Assembly (NCBI GenBank): GCA_026708505.1
Contig: JAPOUU010000011.1
Coordinates: forward strand, 1-64,000
Direction of reading: 5' to 3'
Origin: Hyphomicrobiales bacterium
GTDB taxonomy: Bacteria; Pseudomonadota; Alphaproteobacteria; JAPOUT01
DNA length: 64,000 bases
Part shown: piece after piece, positions 57,325-64,000 of the stretch
How the letters are laid out: every line of letters begins with the position of its first letter
Numbering within the stretch: position 1 is the first letter of the stretch
Program-made: the position numbers and the translations under genes
The notes under the pieces: model-generated
The model's database searches: none
Seen by the model: only the letters and a program-made list of their open reading frames with translations
Told to the model about the DNA's origin: nothing

Positions 57325-60000
57325 ATGTCGACACCATATTACATTCCTGAAGAATCTGTACCACTGCCGCCCCCGGACGCCGATGTTATCTCCACGGCTT
57401 GTGATTATTGCGTTGTGGCCTGCGGCTACAAAGTATACCGCTGGCCGGTAGCGGGCGGCAAAGTCGGCGGCCCCAAAGCCGAGGAAAACGCTTTTGGAGA
57501 AGATTTTCCCGTTGCACCACTCGGGAATTGGATAGCGCCGAACCAGCATAATATCGTGCTTCACAACGGCGAGCCGCACCACGTGGTCATTGTTCCCGAC
57601 AAGGGCACCGACTTCGTCAATTTTGACGGCAACTCCTCGATCAGGGGCGGAGCTCTGGCGAAGAAGGTCTACAACCCGCAGACGCCCACACGCGACAGGT
57701 TGAAATCGCCGATGATCAGGATGTTCGGAGTATTGATGCCGGTTACATGGGATTTTGCATTGGATATTGCGGCCGAGGTCGGCAACTATGTATTGAAACA
57801 ACACGGCACCAACGCTTACGGCGTCAAGACGTTCTCCTACGGCTACATGGAGAATACCTACGCCATCACAAAGTATGCTCTGCGCCACGTTCGCACCGCG
57901 AATTTCACGTTCCACGACACGCCGTCCGATGTAACTTCGACGCCGGGGTTTCGGGATGCCGGCTTCGACAATTTCGGACCGAGCTACGATGATTGGGCCG
58001 ACGCCGACACATTGTTGATGTGCGGCACGGACCCATACGAAACCAAAACAATCCTGTTTACGAATTTTATCATGCCGGCAATCCAGAATGGACAGAGGGC
58101 TATTTTCATGGTGCCGCGCAAGACAGCGGGGGTGGCCTATGCCGAGAAGAATGGCGGTTTGTACATCGACATTCAGCCGGGCACCGACTTGCCCGTGGTG
58201 CTTGCAATAGCACGGGTGATTGTCGAGAATGGCTGGGAAGACGCGGAATGGATCCAGCAGTGGGTCAACAACAAATGGGAATCGTCTTCCGGATTTGGTC
58301 AAGGTACGCGCAACACGCCTTGGCAATGGCGCACAACTTGGGGCAAGTTCCAAACAGCCGGTTTCGAAGACTGGAAGAAATGGCTGCTGGCGCAGGAGTA
58401 TTCGAAACCTGAAGTCGCCGCCGAAATGGCCCAGATTGACGTTGCAAAAATCTTTACCGCAGCGCGCTGGATGGCCGCACCGCGTGAAGACGGGTCGCGG
58501 CCAAAAACCTCCATCATGATCGAGAAAGGCTTTTATTGGTCGAACAACACCGGAAACACACAAGCCATTTCGGCCCTTGGCATCGTGTGCGGCTGCGGCG
58601 GTCGACCGGGCCAGGTCATTGGCCGCGCAGGAGGACATCAGCGCGGCGGACTGCGTGGCGGCGGGTATCCGCGCAACAAATCGCCCGAAAAACTACCGGG
58701 GCGGCGCCGGCGCGCTATCGACACAGACCGGTATTTGATGTCCGGACACACGCGACTCGCGCACGTAATAGGCACGACTTGGGTTCAAGCCATGTGCGGC
58801 ACACAATCGCTGCAGGCCAAGTTCGACGAACTGACCACGCGGAACCCGCATCAGGTGGCAAGCTTCAGCAAACAAGACATCATAGATACGCTGAAACGGC
58901 GTGTGGATTCCGGGGGCATGGTTGTCTGGAATCAGGACATTTATTTGGTTGATCCCATCGGCGCGCGTTATGCCGACATAGTTTTCCCTGCCTCGGGCTG
59001 GGGAGAGGACACTTTCACCCGTGCCAACGGCGAGCGTCGAATACGACTGTATCCCAAATTTTACGATGCGCCGGGCGAGTCCAAACCCGACTGGTGGATT
59101 ATTGCAAATCTCGCAAAGAAGATGGGCTTCGAGGGTTTTGACTGGAAAGACTCCAACGAGGTTCTTGAGGAAGGTGCAAGATTCTCGCGCGGCAGCCGCA
59201 AGGACTTTTTTATGGTCAAGGTTGCAGCGCAGCGCGAAGGCAAGACGTTGCACCAGAAGTTCGGCGAATTCGGCACCAACGGCATTCAAGGTCCCGTGCT
59301 TATGGACAGGGACGGCAATCTAATTGAAACAAAACGGTTGCATGACGTGAACCGTTCGCTTCCCGAAGAGGGTCCCATCGGTAGCGCCGTCTTCAACAAA
59401 AAACTCACGCACTTCAACAGCCAGACCGGCAAATGCAACATACAAAAAGCACCATGGGATTTATTCTCCAGCTACTGGGAGTGGCTGAAGCCGCGCGAAG
59501 ATGAAATCTGGATTAGTTCCGGTCGTATTAACGAACGCTGGCAGTCCGGTTATGACGATCGACGCAGACCCTATATCGTACAGCGCTGGCCGGAAAACTG
59601 GATCGAGATACATCCGAAAGTCGCCGCAGCCAGAAACATAGAATCCGGTGATTACGTACAGGTTTACTCCGACCGTATTCCGGTGCAAAACAACACGATT
59701 GTCGGTGTCGAAGGATCGGATTTTGATTTCGCTACGTTGCTCAAGAACGGGCATATTGAATTGACTCGTGCATCAATCACGGCGGTTGCAATTGTCACCC
59801 CGGCAGTGAAGGAAAACCTGGGGTATATGGATTTCCTCCATACCGCCCAGCCTGCAAACGCGCTTGCAGGCCGGGTCGTTGACTGGATCAGCGGTAATTA
59901 CAACTACAAAATGGGTGTGGGGAAAGTGCAAAAGATAGGCGAAAGTCCCTACAAAAAACAGTTTAGGTCAATGTCCTTCGCACGTCGCGATATCGCCTGA
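57325..60000 (+). CDS. Molybdopterin oxidoreductase of the AioA/IdrA family, candidate iodate reductase catalytic subunit
   Basis: An 891-residue bis-MGD enzyme. Cys26, Cys29 and Cys33 (CDYCVVAC) bind a [3Fe-4S] cluster, with serine (104/105) where a fourth cysteine would be, as in arsenite oxidase. The active-site segment GRAGGHQ (Arg434, His438) matches AioA, but the other pocket segment is FSYGYMENTY, with Tyr172 where AioA has FDHGG and an arsenite-binding histidine; Glu176 is retained. With about 890 residues it is longer than typical AioA (about 825) and close to IdrA. Context of two di-heme peroxidases and a Rieske subunit supports IdrA. It has no signal of its own and would be co-exported by the Rieske subunit. 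Confidence 0.8.
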   Translation: MSTPYYIPEESVPLPPPDADVISTACDYCVVACGYKVYRWPVAGGKVGGPKAEENAFGEDFPVAPLGNWIAPNQHNIVLHNGEPHHVVIVPDKGTDFVNFDGNSSIRGGALAKKVYNPQTPTRDRLKSPMIRMFGVLMPVTWDFALDIAAEVGNYVLKQHGTNAYGVKTFSYGYMENTYAITKYALRHVRTANFTFHDTPSDVTSTPGFRDAGFDNFGPSYDDWADADTLLMCGTDPYETKTILFTNFIMPAIQNGQRAIFMVPRKTAGVAYAEKNGGLYIDIQPGTDLPVVLAIARVIVENGWEDAEWIQQWVNNKWESSSGFGQGTRNTPWQWRTTWGKFQTAGFEDWKKWLLAQEYSKPEVAAEMAQIDVAKIFTAARWMAAPREDGSRPKTSIMIEKGFYWSNNTGNTQAISALGIVCGCGGRPGQVIGRAGGHQRGGLRGGGYPRNKSPEKLPGRRRRAIDTDRYLMSGHTRLAHVIGTTWVQAMCGTQSLQAKFDELTTRNPHQVASFSKQDIIDTLKRRVDSGGMVVWNQDIYLVDPIGARYADIVFPASGWGEDTFTRANGERRIRLYPKFYDAPGESKPDWWIIANLAKKMGFEGFDWKDSNEVLEEGARFSRGSRKDFFMVKVAAQREGKTLHQKFGEFGTNGIQGPVLMDRDGNLIETKRLHDVNRSLPEEGPIGSAVFNKKLTHFNSQTGKCNIQKAPWDLFSSYWEWLKPREDEIWISSGRINERWQSGYDDRRRPYIVQRWPENWIEIHPKVAAARNIESGDYVQVYSDRIPVQNNTIVGVEGSDFDFATLLKNGHIELTRASITAVAIVTPAVKENLGYMDFLHTAQPANALAGRVVDWISGNYNYKMGVGKVQKIGESPYKKQFRSMSFARRDIA

Positions 60001-60008
60001 GACTACTC

Positions 60009-62132
60009 TTGCCAAGAGCACACGGCGACACACTGATTTCAGTTGAAACAAATGAAGCGGCAGGCGGCATCGCCCGTTTGCTGAGTCAAGATAACGAGTT
60101 GATTCGTAGCGCCGCCCTTCGTGCGTACACAGTGCTGGCTTCGGATGCAGACGTGCGCGAGGCTTTGAGGACGGCATTAACGGACCAGGATCCCGACATT
60201 CGTTCCGATGCCATGGAACGTCTTGTGACACTCGCCCGCCCGGAGGACGTTTCCACGCTGATGGCATCCTTGGAAGGCGACCCCGTTCGCGAGGTAAAAT
60301 TGGCGGCGATTCAGGCGCTTTCCAACATTGATGGCAGGGATTCCATTGCTCTTCTCCGCAAACTCGTTCTATCAAAAAGTGAAAACAGCATTGCTTGGGA
60401 AGATGAAGGTAGTGATTGGGACGATTGGCTTGATGTGCAAATAGCCGCAATTGCCGCGCTCGGACAGATGGGAGCGACCGAGGCAATAGAGGACATTCTT
60501 GCGGCACGCGCGGATGAATTTGCGCAGGACCTTGATGTTGTCGCATTCGAAGCTTTCTGCAAAATGGGACCGAACGGGATTGGTGCACTGCTGGGAATTC
60601 TCCGGGACGAAAGGGATTCTGATTTCCGGCGCGCCGCTACTGCTATCGCGTCGGCTTCGGTTGAAGCATTGTCTCCGCACATCGATGCCCTGCTCCGCTC
60701 AAAGGACCCTGATGTTAGAATCATAGCGCTCAACGCTTTACCTCCCGATGATTCGCGCGTCGAACAATTGGCTCTCTCGGACCCGTCAAGCGATGTGCGG
60801 AAACGGGCTCTGCGTCATGCGGGCAAAATAAACGCAAAACTTATTGAAGAGGTTTTGAGCGATCCCGACGAAAATGTACAGGCGGAAGCATTGTTGCTTC
60901 TGGATGGGAAAATTTCATCTCATTTGCACGAGGTGCTTGTTGAAAACATGTTGCTTTGGCTTCGCCATGCGGGTGCGAATCTTGCCACTGCTGCGGCAAG
61001 CGCCTTGCCGTGTTTTGCGCCGGACCGCTCTAAAGCGCCGCTACTGGAATTAATCGCCGATACCGAACGGCCGCTTGAAGCACGAGTCGAGGCAGTGAAA
61101 GCATTGGCTGAAATAACACCTCCGATTTCGTCCGACAGCTATGCGGATATCTTAACGAACCCTGCCCAGCAGGTGCGGGTCGCTGCACTAAAACAATTGT
61201 CCCGGTATGCGGAAACGGATGACCGTTTGGCAACAAACACCATTGCAGTCGCTATAAGCGGAGCGCTCGTGCAAACGTCTGCGGCCGCCCAGCGCAACAG
61301 CGAAGACGACCAATATGATGTTGCAATGCCTAAGGGAGAAGACGGGCCACTGCGGATTCGCATTACCAGGGAAGGCGATATTGTAGAGGGCGAAAACGCT
61401 GATCGAGAATCAACGTTGCAAAAAATTATCTCGGCAGGAGAATCTGCCGTTGAAGAAGCTCCAAACGCAGAAGCCGAGGACACACCGGAGGAACGGCCCG
61501 CAAAACGTCTCAAGCGAAAACCGGTTGAAGGTCCAATGGATGTTGCGCCTTCCCTTCAACTCGATTCAATTCGAATTTGTGGAACCGTAGTCAATGGGAA
61601 AATAAAAGAAGCTATATTGAACAAGGCCTGCGACGGTAAAGACGAAATCAGACAAGCTGTCTGGTCGGCAATCGCAAAATGGCCACGAGAAGAAAATTAC
61701 TCCGACGAGGTTTTGGTCGCGGCAAAATCGGCGATGACGGACACTATCCCCATCGTGCGTCAAGCTGCATTTGGCGTTCTGGCAAAAACGGATATCCCGG
61801 CAGAATGTTTAAAACAGGCATTGGGAGATGAAGATGCGCTCGTACGAACCGAAGCCGTTGCCCGCCTGTCGGCAAAAGCCGCACTCGACTTTATGGCCGA
61901 CTCTGCTCCACCTGTTCGTCGGGCGGCCATTGCACGAATAGTCGCAGATAAAAACCTTGAATTGGCAAAAACGGCAGCCAGTCTACTGCTCAAAGCGGAG
62001 CATGTTGACACCTTGGGAGATCTTTTCAAGGTTTCGAAAGATGCGCGATTAACAAGCATCGCCAATATTTCAAAATTGGAATCCGGAAAGCAATTGCTGG
62101 TTTTGCTGGAGGCTCTCGCAAAATCGGCTTAA
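60009..62132 (+). CDS. HEAT-repeat protein coupled to the molybdoenzyme
   Basis: A 707-residue protein made of HEAT/PBS-lyase-type helical repeats in two blocks (about residues 15-420 and 530-700), joined by an acidic, probably disordered linker (about 425-515, with EEAPNAEAEDTPEERPAK). Typical repeat phrases are DPVREVKLAAIQALSNI and DPSSDVRKRALRHAG. It has no signal peptide or membrane segment and so is probably cytoplasmic. The gene starts (TTG) 8 bases after the catalytic subunit, implying co-expression. A dedicated maturation or Tat proof-reading scaffold is my inference; the exact start is uncertain because no ATG is near. Confidence 0.75.
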   Translation: MPRAHGDTLISVETNEAAGGIARLLSQDNELIRSAALRAYTVLASDADVREALRTALTDQDPDIRSDAMERLVTLARPEDVSTLMASLEGDPVREVKLAAIQALSNIDGRDSIALLRKLVLSKSENSIAWEDEGSDWDDWLDVQIAAIAALGQMGATEAIEDILAARADEFAQDLDVVAFEAFCKMGPNGIGALLGILRDERDSDFRRAATAIASASVEALSPHIDALLRSKDPDVRIIALNALPPDDSRVEQLALSDPSSDVRKRALRHAGKINAKLIEEVLSDPDENVQAEALLLLDGKISSHLHEVLVENMLLWLRHAGANLATAAASALPCFAPDRSKAPLLELIADTERPLEARVEAVKALAEITPPISSDSYADILTNPAQQVRVAALKQLSRYAETDDRLATNTIAVAISGALVQTSAAAQRNSEDDQYDVAMPKGEDGPLRIRITREGDIVEGENADRESTLQKIISAGESAVEEAPNAEAEDTPEERPAKRLKRKPVEGPMDVAPSLQLDSIRICGTVVNGKIKEAILNKACDGKDEIRQAVWSAIAKWPREENYSDEVLVAAKSAMTDTIPIVRQAAFGVLAKTDIPAECLKQALGDEDALVRTEAVARLSAKAALDFMADSAPPVRRAAIARIVADKNLELAKTAASLLLKAEHVDTLGDLFKVSKDARLTSIANISKLESGKQLLVLLEALAKSA

Positions 62133-62234
62133 CCCATCGTGTAAACGCTCGCCGCGACTCTCTCGCCTTTTACAAAGACAGGCATGTTGGGTATTTCACT
62201 TCCGTGTCAGCGCCGGATTTACGCTTCAAGAGAT

Positions 62235-62708
62235 TTATTCTTTTGCGCCTTCTTCACGCATGTAGGTAATCACGTCCAAGCGATCCTGCTCTTTGCGCAA
62301 TCCTCCGAACGTCATTTTCCCACCTTTCAAAAATTCTCTCGGCTTGCGTAAATATGCATCCAAACTCTCTACATCCCAAACCAGCCCCGCTTCAGCCCGC
62401 TCAATCAACGCCTTTGAGTATTTGAACCCTTCCACAGCGCCGGCAGCATTATCCACTATACCCCAAAGATTAGGACCAATCCGGCTTCGACCATCTTTTT
62501 CCACCGTGTGACAAGCCTTGCATTTGCGGAAGACTTTTTCTCCCCGCATCGCGTCGCCGGAAACGGCATTTTCCGCAGTTTCTTGGGTGCCGTCTTGGGC
62601 AAGCAGATCTTCCGGCAGGACAGCAGCCAATCCAACCAAAAGAAGAAATACCGCCATCGCAACGAAAGCTCGTGGCCGGGACAGATAATCAAAGATTCTC
62701 CAATTCAT
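62235..62708 (-). CDS. Membrane-anchored class I cytochrome c
   Basis: A 157-residue cytochrome with an N-terminal anchor (about residues 14-32), heme site CKACH (63-67) and axial methionine Met132 (GGKMTFGG), similar in layout to the c552/CycM type that links the bc1 complex with terminal reductases. It converges on the HEAT-repeat gene with about 100 bases between. It is a plausible electron donor to the Rieske/molybdenum complex, but could equally be a general respiratory carrier. Confidence 0.85.
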   Translation of the reverse strand: MNWRIFDYLSRPRAFVAMAVFLLLVGLAAVLPEDLLAQDGTQETAENAVSGDAMRGEKVFRKCKACHTVEKDGRSRIGPNLWGIVDNAAGAVEGFKYSKALIERAEAGLVWDVESLDAYLRKPREFLKGGKMTFGGLRKEQDRLDVITYMREEGAKE

Positions 62709-62981
62709 TAGAACGCACCTTTCTTAAAGCAAATTTCATCTCATTCGGTTATCTTCCGATTATAGATTCCCAATTTTAAAATTCAACAACTGCTGTAATC
62801 ACAACATCAAGAGATAAGAAAACCGCTCTCGCCCGTAATGCCGGGGTCAATACAGGTAATCCGAATCGGCTCCCCGAAACGGCTAACATGGTTTTTACTG
62901 AACCGCGGGAGCAATGGCACCCCCTCCGAAGTGGTTCGGCGCGCTCGGGAACGGACAATATCCCTCGAAAACCTCTCAAAA

Positions 62982-63049
62982 CCCCCGCAAATCGCCCGAA
63001 AATTGCCTCTATCCCGGTATATCCCGCAATTTTCGGCGAAAAACGGGGG
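62982..63049. repeat. Long imperfect inverted repeat
   Basis: Arms 62982-63006 and 63026-63049 pair over about 20 bp (6 bp CCCCCG/CGGGGG, an internal loop, 4 bp with a one-base bulge, then 10 bp CGAAAATTGC/GCAATTTTCG) around a 19-base loop. On the plus strand it is followed by a T-rich run, so it could act as a terminator or be part of a small RNA. Confidence 0.65.
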
Positions 63050-63078
63050 GATTTGTTATTTTTCCCGCTTCGGCATAA

Positions 63079-63119
63079 TTTGAGATTTTCCCGCGATTTG
63101 CGCGGGATTTTGAGATTTT
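63079..63119. repeat. Hairpin bracketed by direct repeats
   Basis: CCCGCG (63090-63095) pairs with CGCGGG (63101-63106). The hairpin sits between two copies of TTTGAGATTTT (63079-63089 and 63109-63119). Confidence 0.6.
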
Positions 63120-63317
63120 TACGGGTTTGGGGTATAAATCACCTAAAGGGAGCGAAAGCCCCGTCGGCGATTTGGGAGCGAGACCTCTGAATTTGTTGTT
63201 TGTTTCGTTTTTTTAAAAAATTTGCGGAATAAAACAAGGCAAATTCGTAAAAACAAATAGACTGGAAGACCGAAAAAACAAACTCAACCGATTCAAGATA
63301 CCGCCTGCTCTATTCTG

Positions 63318-63346
63318 TTGGAAAATTGAGGGGGCGGGGGTATAAT
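63318..63346 (+). promoter_or_regulatory. Promoter of the nuo operon
   Basis: TTGGAA (63318-63323) and TATAAT (63341-63346) are 17 bases apart, about 27 bases before the nuoA start codon. Confidence 0.7.
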
Positions 63347-63372
63347 CCACATAGATTTAACACAAAATTCCC

Positions 63373-63738
63373 ATGACCGACTTTCTTCTCTCCTATCTGC
63401 CTATACTCATCTTCGCAGGCATCGCAGCCGTTATCGGAATTGCGCTGATGGCGTCCGCTTTCGTGCTCGCACCCAACAACCCTGACACGGAAAAAACTTC
63501 CATATACGAGTGCGGGTTTCCGGCTTTCGATGATGCGCGGATGAAATTCGATGTTAAATTCTACCGTGTTGCAATTTTATTTATCATCTTTGATCTCGAA
63601 GTTGCATTTCTGTTTCCCTGGGCTGTTGCGTTTAACGATATCGGTGCGTTTGGATTCATATCGATGATGATTTTCCTCGCAGTACTCACCATCGGATTCA
63701 TATACGAATGGAAAAAGGGAGCTCTCGAATGGGATTAG
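63373..63738 (+). CDS. nuoA: NADH-quinone oxidoreductase subunit A
   Basis: A 121-residue membrane subunit of respiratory complex I with three spans. The conserved loop [20 protein letters not shown] (near residue 47) contains the complex I cysteine that is exposed in the deactive form in mitochondria. The late FLFPWAVAF segment is also diagnostic. It opens the nuo operon and overlaps nuoB by 10 bases. Confidence 0.97.
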   Translation: MTDFLLSYLPILIFAGIAAVIGIALMASAFVLAPNNPDTEKTSIYECGFPAFDDARMKFDVKFYRVAILFIIFDLEVAFLFPWAVAFNDIGAFGFISMMIFLAVLTIGFIYEWKKGALEWD

Positions 63739-64000
63739 AAAAAAACAACCCCGCGGCGCTCCCCGACTCGCCGCCTTCCGACCTGCGTGCCGCGGAAGAA
63801 TGGGCAAGGCAGGTCACCGGTAGAGGCGTTATGCTTGCTGCCGCGCAAGACCTCGTCAACTGGGCGCGGACCGGTTCCCTTCACTGGATGACTTTCGGGC
63901 TTGCTTGTTGCGCCGTCGAGATGATGCAAAGTTCCATGCCGCGATACGATCTTGAACGCTTCGGATTCGCGCCGCGCGCATCGCCTCGACAATCCGATGT
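63729..64000 (+). CDS. nuoB: NADH-quinone oxidoreductase subunit B, cut by the window end
   Basis: The first 90 codons of nuoB. The vicinal cysteines that bind cluster N2 are visible in [27 protein letters not shown], and the sequence continues with [12 protein letters not shown], the normal NuoB path. The ATG overlaps the nuoA end, as is usual for this operon. Confidence 0.96.
   Translation, partial: MGLEKNNPAALPDSPPSDLRAAEEWARQVTGRGVMLAAAQDLVNWARTGSLHWMTFGLACCAVEMMQSSMPRYDLERFGFAPRASPRQSD

Larger units (their letters stand above)
62709..63372. other. Structured gene-free region upstream of nuoA
   Basis: I find no convincing gene in this 660-base gap; open frames of up to 100 codons lack family character. 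It holds a long imperfect stem-loop, a second short hairpin in direct repeats, an orphan TATAAA box near 63133 with a GNRA-capped stem downstream (GGGAGC GAAA GCCCC), and the nuo promoter. Confidence 0.45.

Noticed and set aside
57232-58638. 468-codon ORF antisense to the molybdoenzyme gene
   Set aside because: Shadow frame opposite a conserved oxidoreductase; no signal or domain.
54499-60000. Arsenite oxidase (aioBA) as the primary assignment
   Set aside because: The Rieske-plus-AioA-like pair would allow it, but the two di-heme peroxidase genes, larger catalytic subunit and histidine-to-tyrosine pocket change fit iodate reductase better. Kept as the main alternative.
63121-63180. Phage-origin-like match (CTAAAGGGAGC with CGATTT) upstream of nuoA
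   Set aside because: Only short blocks agree with filamentous phage origins, spacing differs, and no replication or phage gene is nearby.
62888-63190. 100-codon plus-strand ORF upstream of nuoA
   Set aside because: No ribosome site or domain, it runs through the long inverted repeat, and codon use is unlike nearby genes.

Overview
The window looks like a chromosomal segment of an alphaproteobacterium, probably free-living and quite possibly marine. The evidence is the gene content: a ROSE-type RNA thermometer and sigma-32 promoter ahead of an Hsp20 gene, a TimA/FxsA/SecB/Smr/HslU neighbourhood, System I cytochrome c maturation genes, ETF-ubiquinone oxidoreductase, a eukaryote-like NADP isocitrate dehydrogenase, glnE, TRAP transporters and an nuoA-nuoB start. 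No insertion sequence, prophage, integrase or CRISPR array was recognised.

Layout. 1-6.2 kb: a short secreted protein of unknown family, then a probable operon of a DadA-like FAD amino-acid oxidase, a complete DctPQM-type TRAP transporter and an Asp/Glu-racemase-like protein, consistent with uptake and oxidation of an amino or imino acid. 6.3-12.2 kb: two paralogous inverse autotransporters (intimin-type barrel plus Calx-beta-like repeats). 12.4-17.3 kb: yejBEF ABC importer without yejA, followed by a MaoC-like hydratase and a DUF2165 membrane protein. 17.3-25.3 kb: MFS permease, Hsp20, aldehyde dehydrogenase, HU/IHF-like protein, glnE and a phosphopantetheinyl transferase. 25.35 kb: tRNA-Ala(CGC) trailed by two tandem copies of a tRNA 3' half. 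25.5-36.4 kb: SH3 protein, TAXI receptor, NlpC/P60 hydrolase, 5-oxoprolinase, tyrS and a large AsmA-like protein. 36.5-41.2 kb: carnitine-dehydrogenase-like and Rieske oxygenase genes, ETF-QO and an alpha/beta hydrolase. 41.3-44.9 kb: thiG-ccmE-ccmF-ccmH. 44.9-49.9 kb: hslU, smr, timA, fxsA, secB, a decayed toxin-antitoxin pair and an MTHFR-like gene. 50-54.3 kb: a secreted proline/glutamate repeat protein, rpsD, a TrmJ-like methyltransferase, an unassigned gene and icd. 54.4-62.7 kb: a respiratory molybdoenzyme island. 63.3 kb to the end: the start of the nuo operon.

The most interesting block is 54.4-62.7 kb. Two di-heme peroxidase-like cytochromes, a Tat-exported Rieske subunit and an AioA-related molybdopterin oxidoreductase are encoded head to tail. 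This is the gene set of dissimilatory iodate reductase (idrP1, idrP2, idrB, idrA) rather than of plain arsenite oxidase. The catalytic subunit has a [3Fe-4S]-type cysteine motif but a tyrosine where AioA places an arsenite-pocket histidine. A 700-residue HEAT-repeat protein follows only 8 bases after the catalytic gene, and a membrane-anchored c-type cytochrome, a plausible electron donor, lies convergent to it. The HEAT-repeat partner is the least described part of this system.

Other signals worth a look are the ROSE/sigma-32 control region, the tRNA 3'-half repeats, the duplicated leader in front of icd, the toxin-antitoxin relic and a long stem-loop region upstream of nuoA. All functional calls are from reading translated sequence; no database search was possible.
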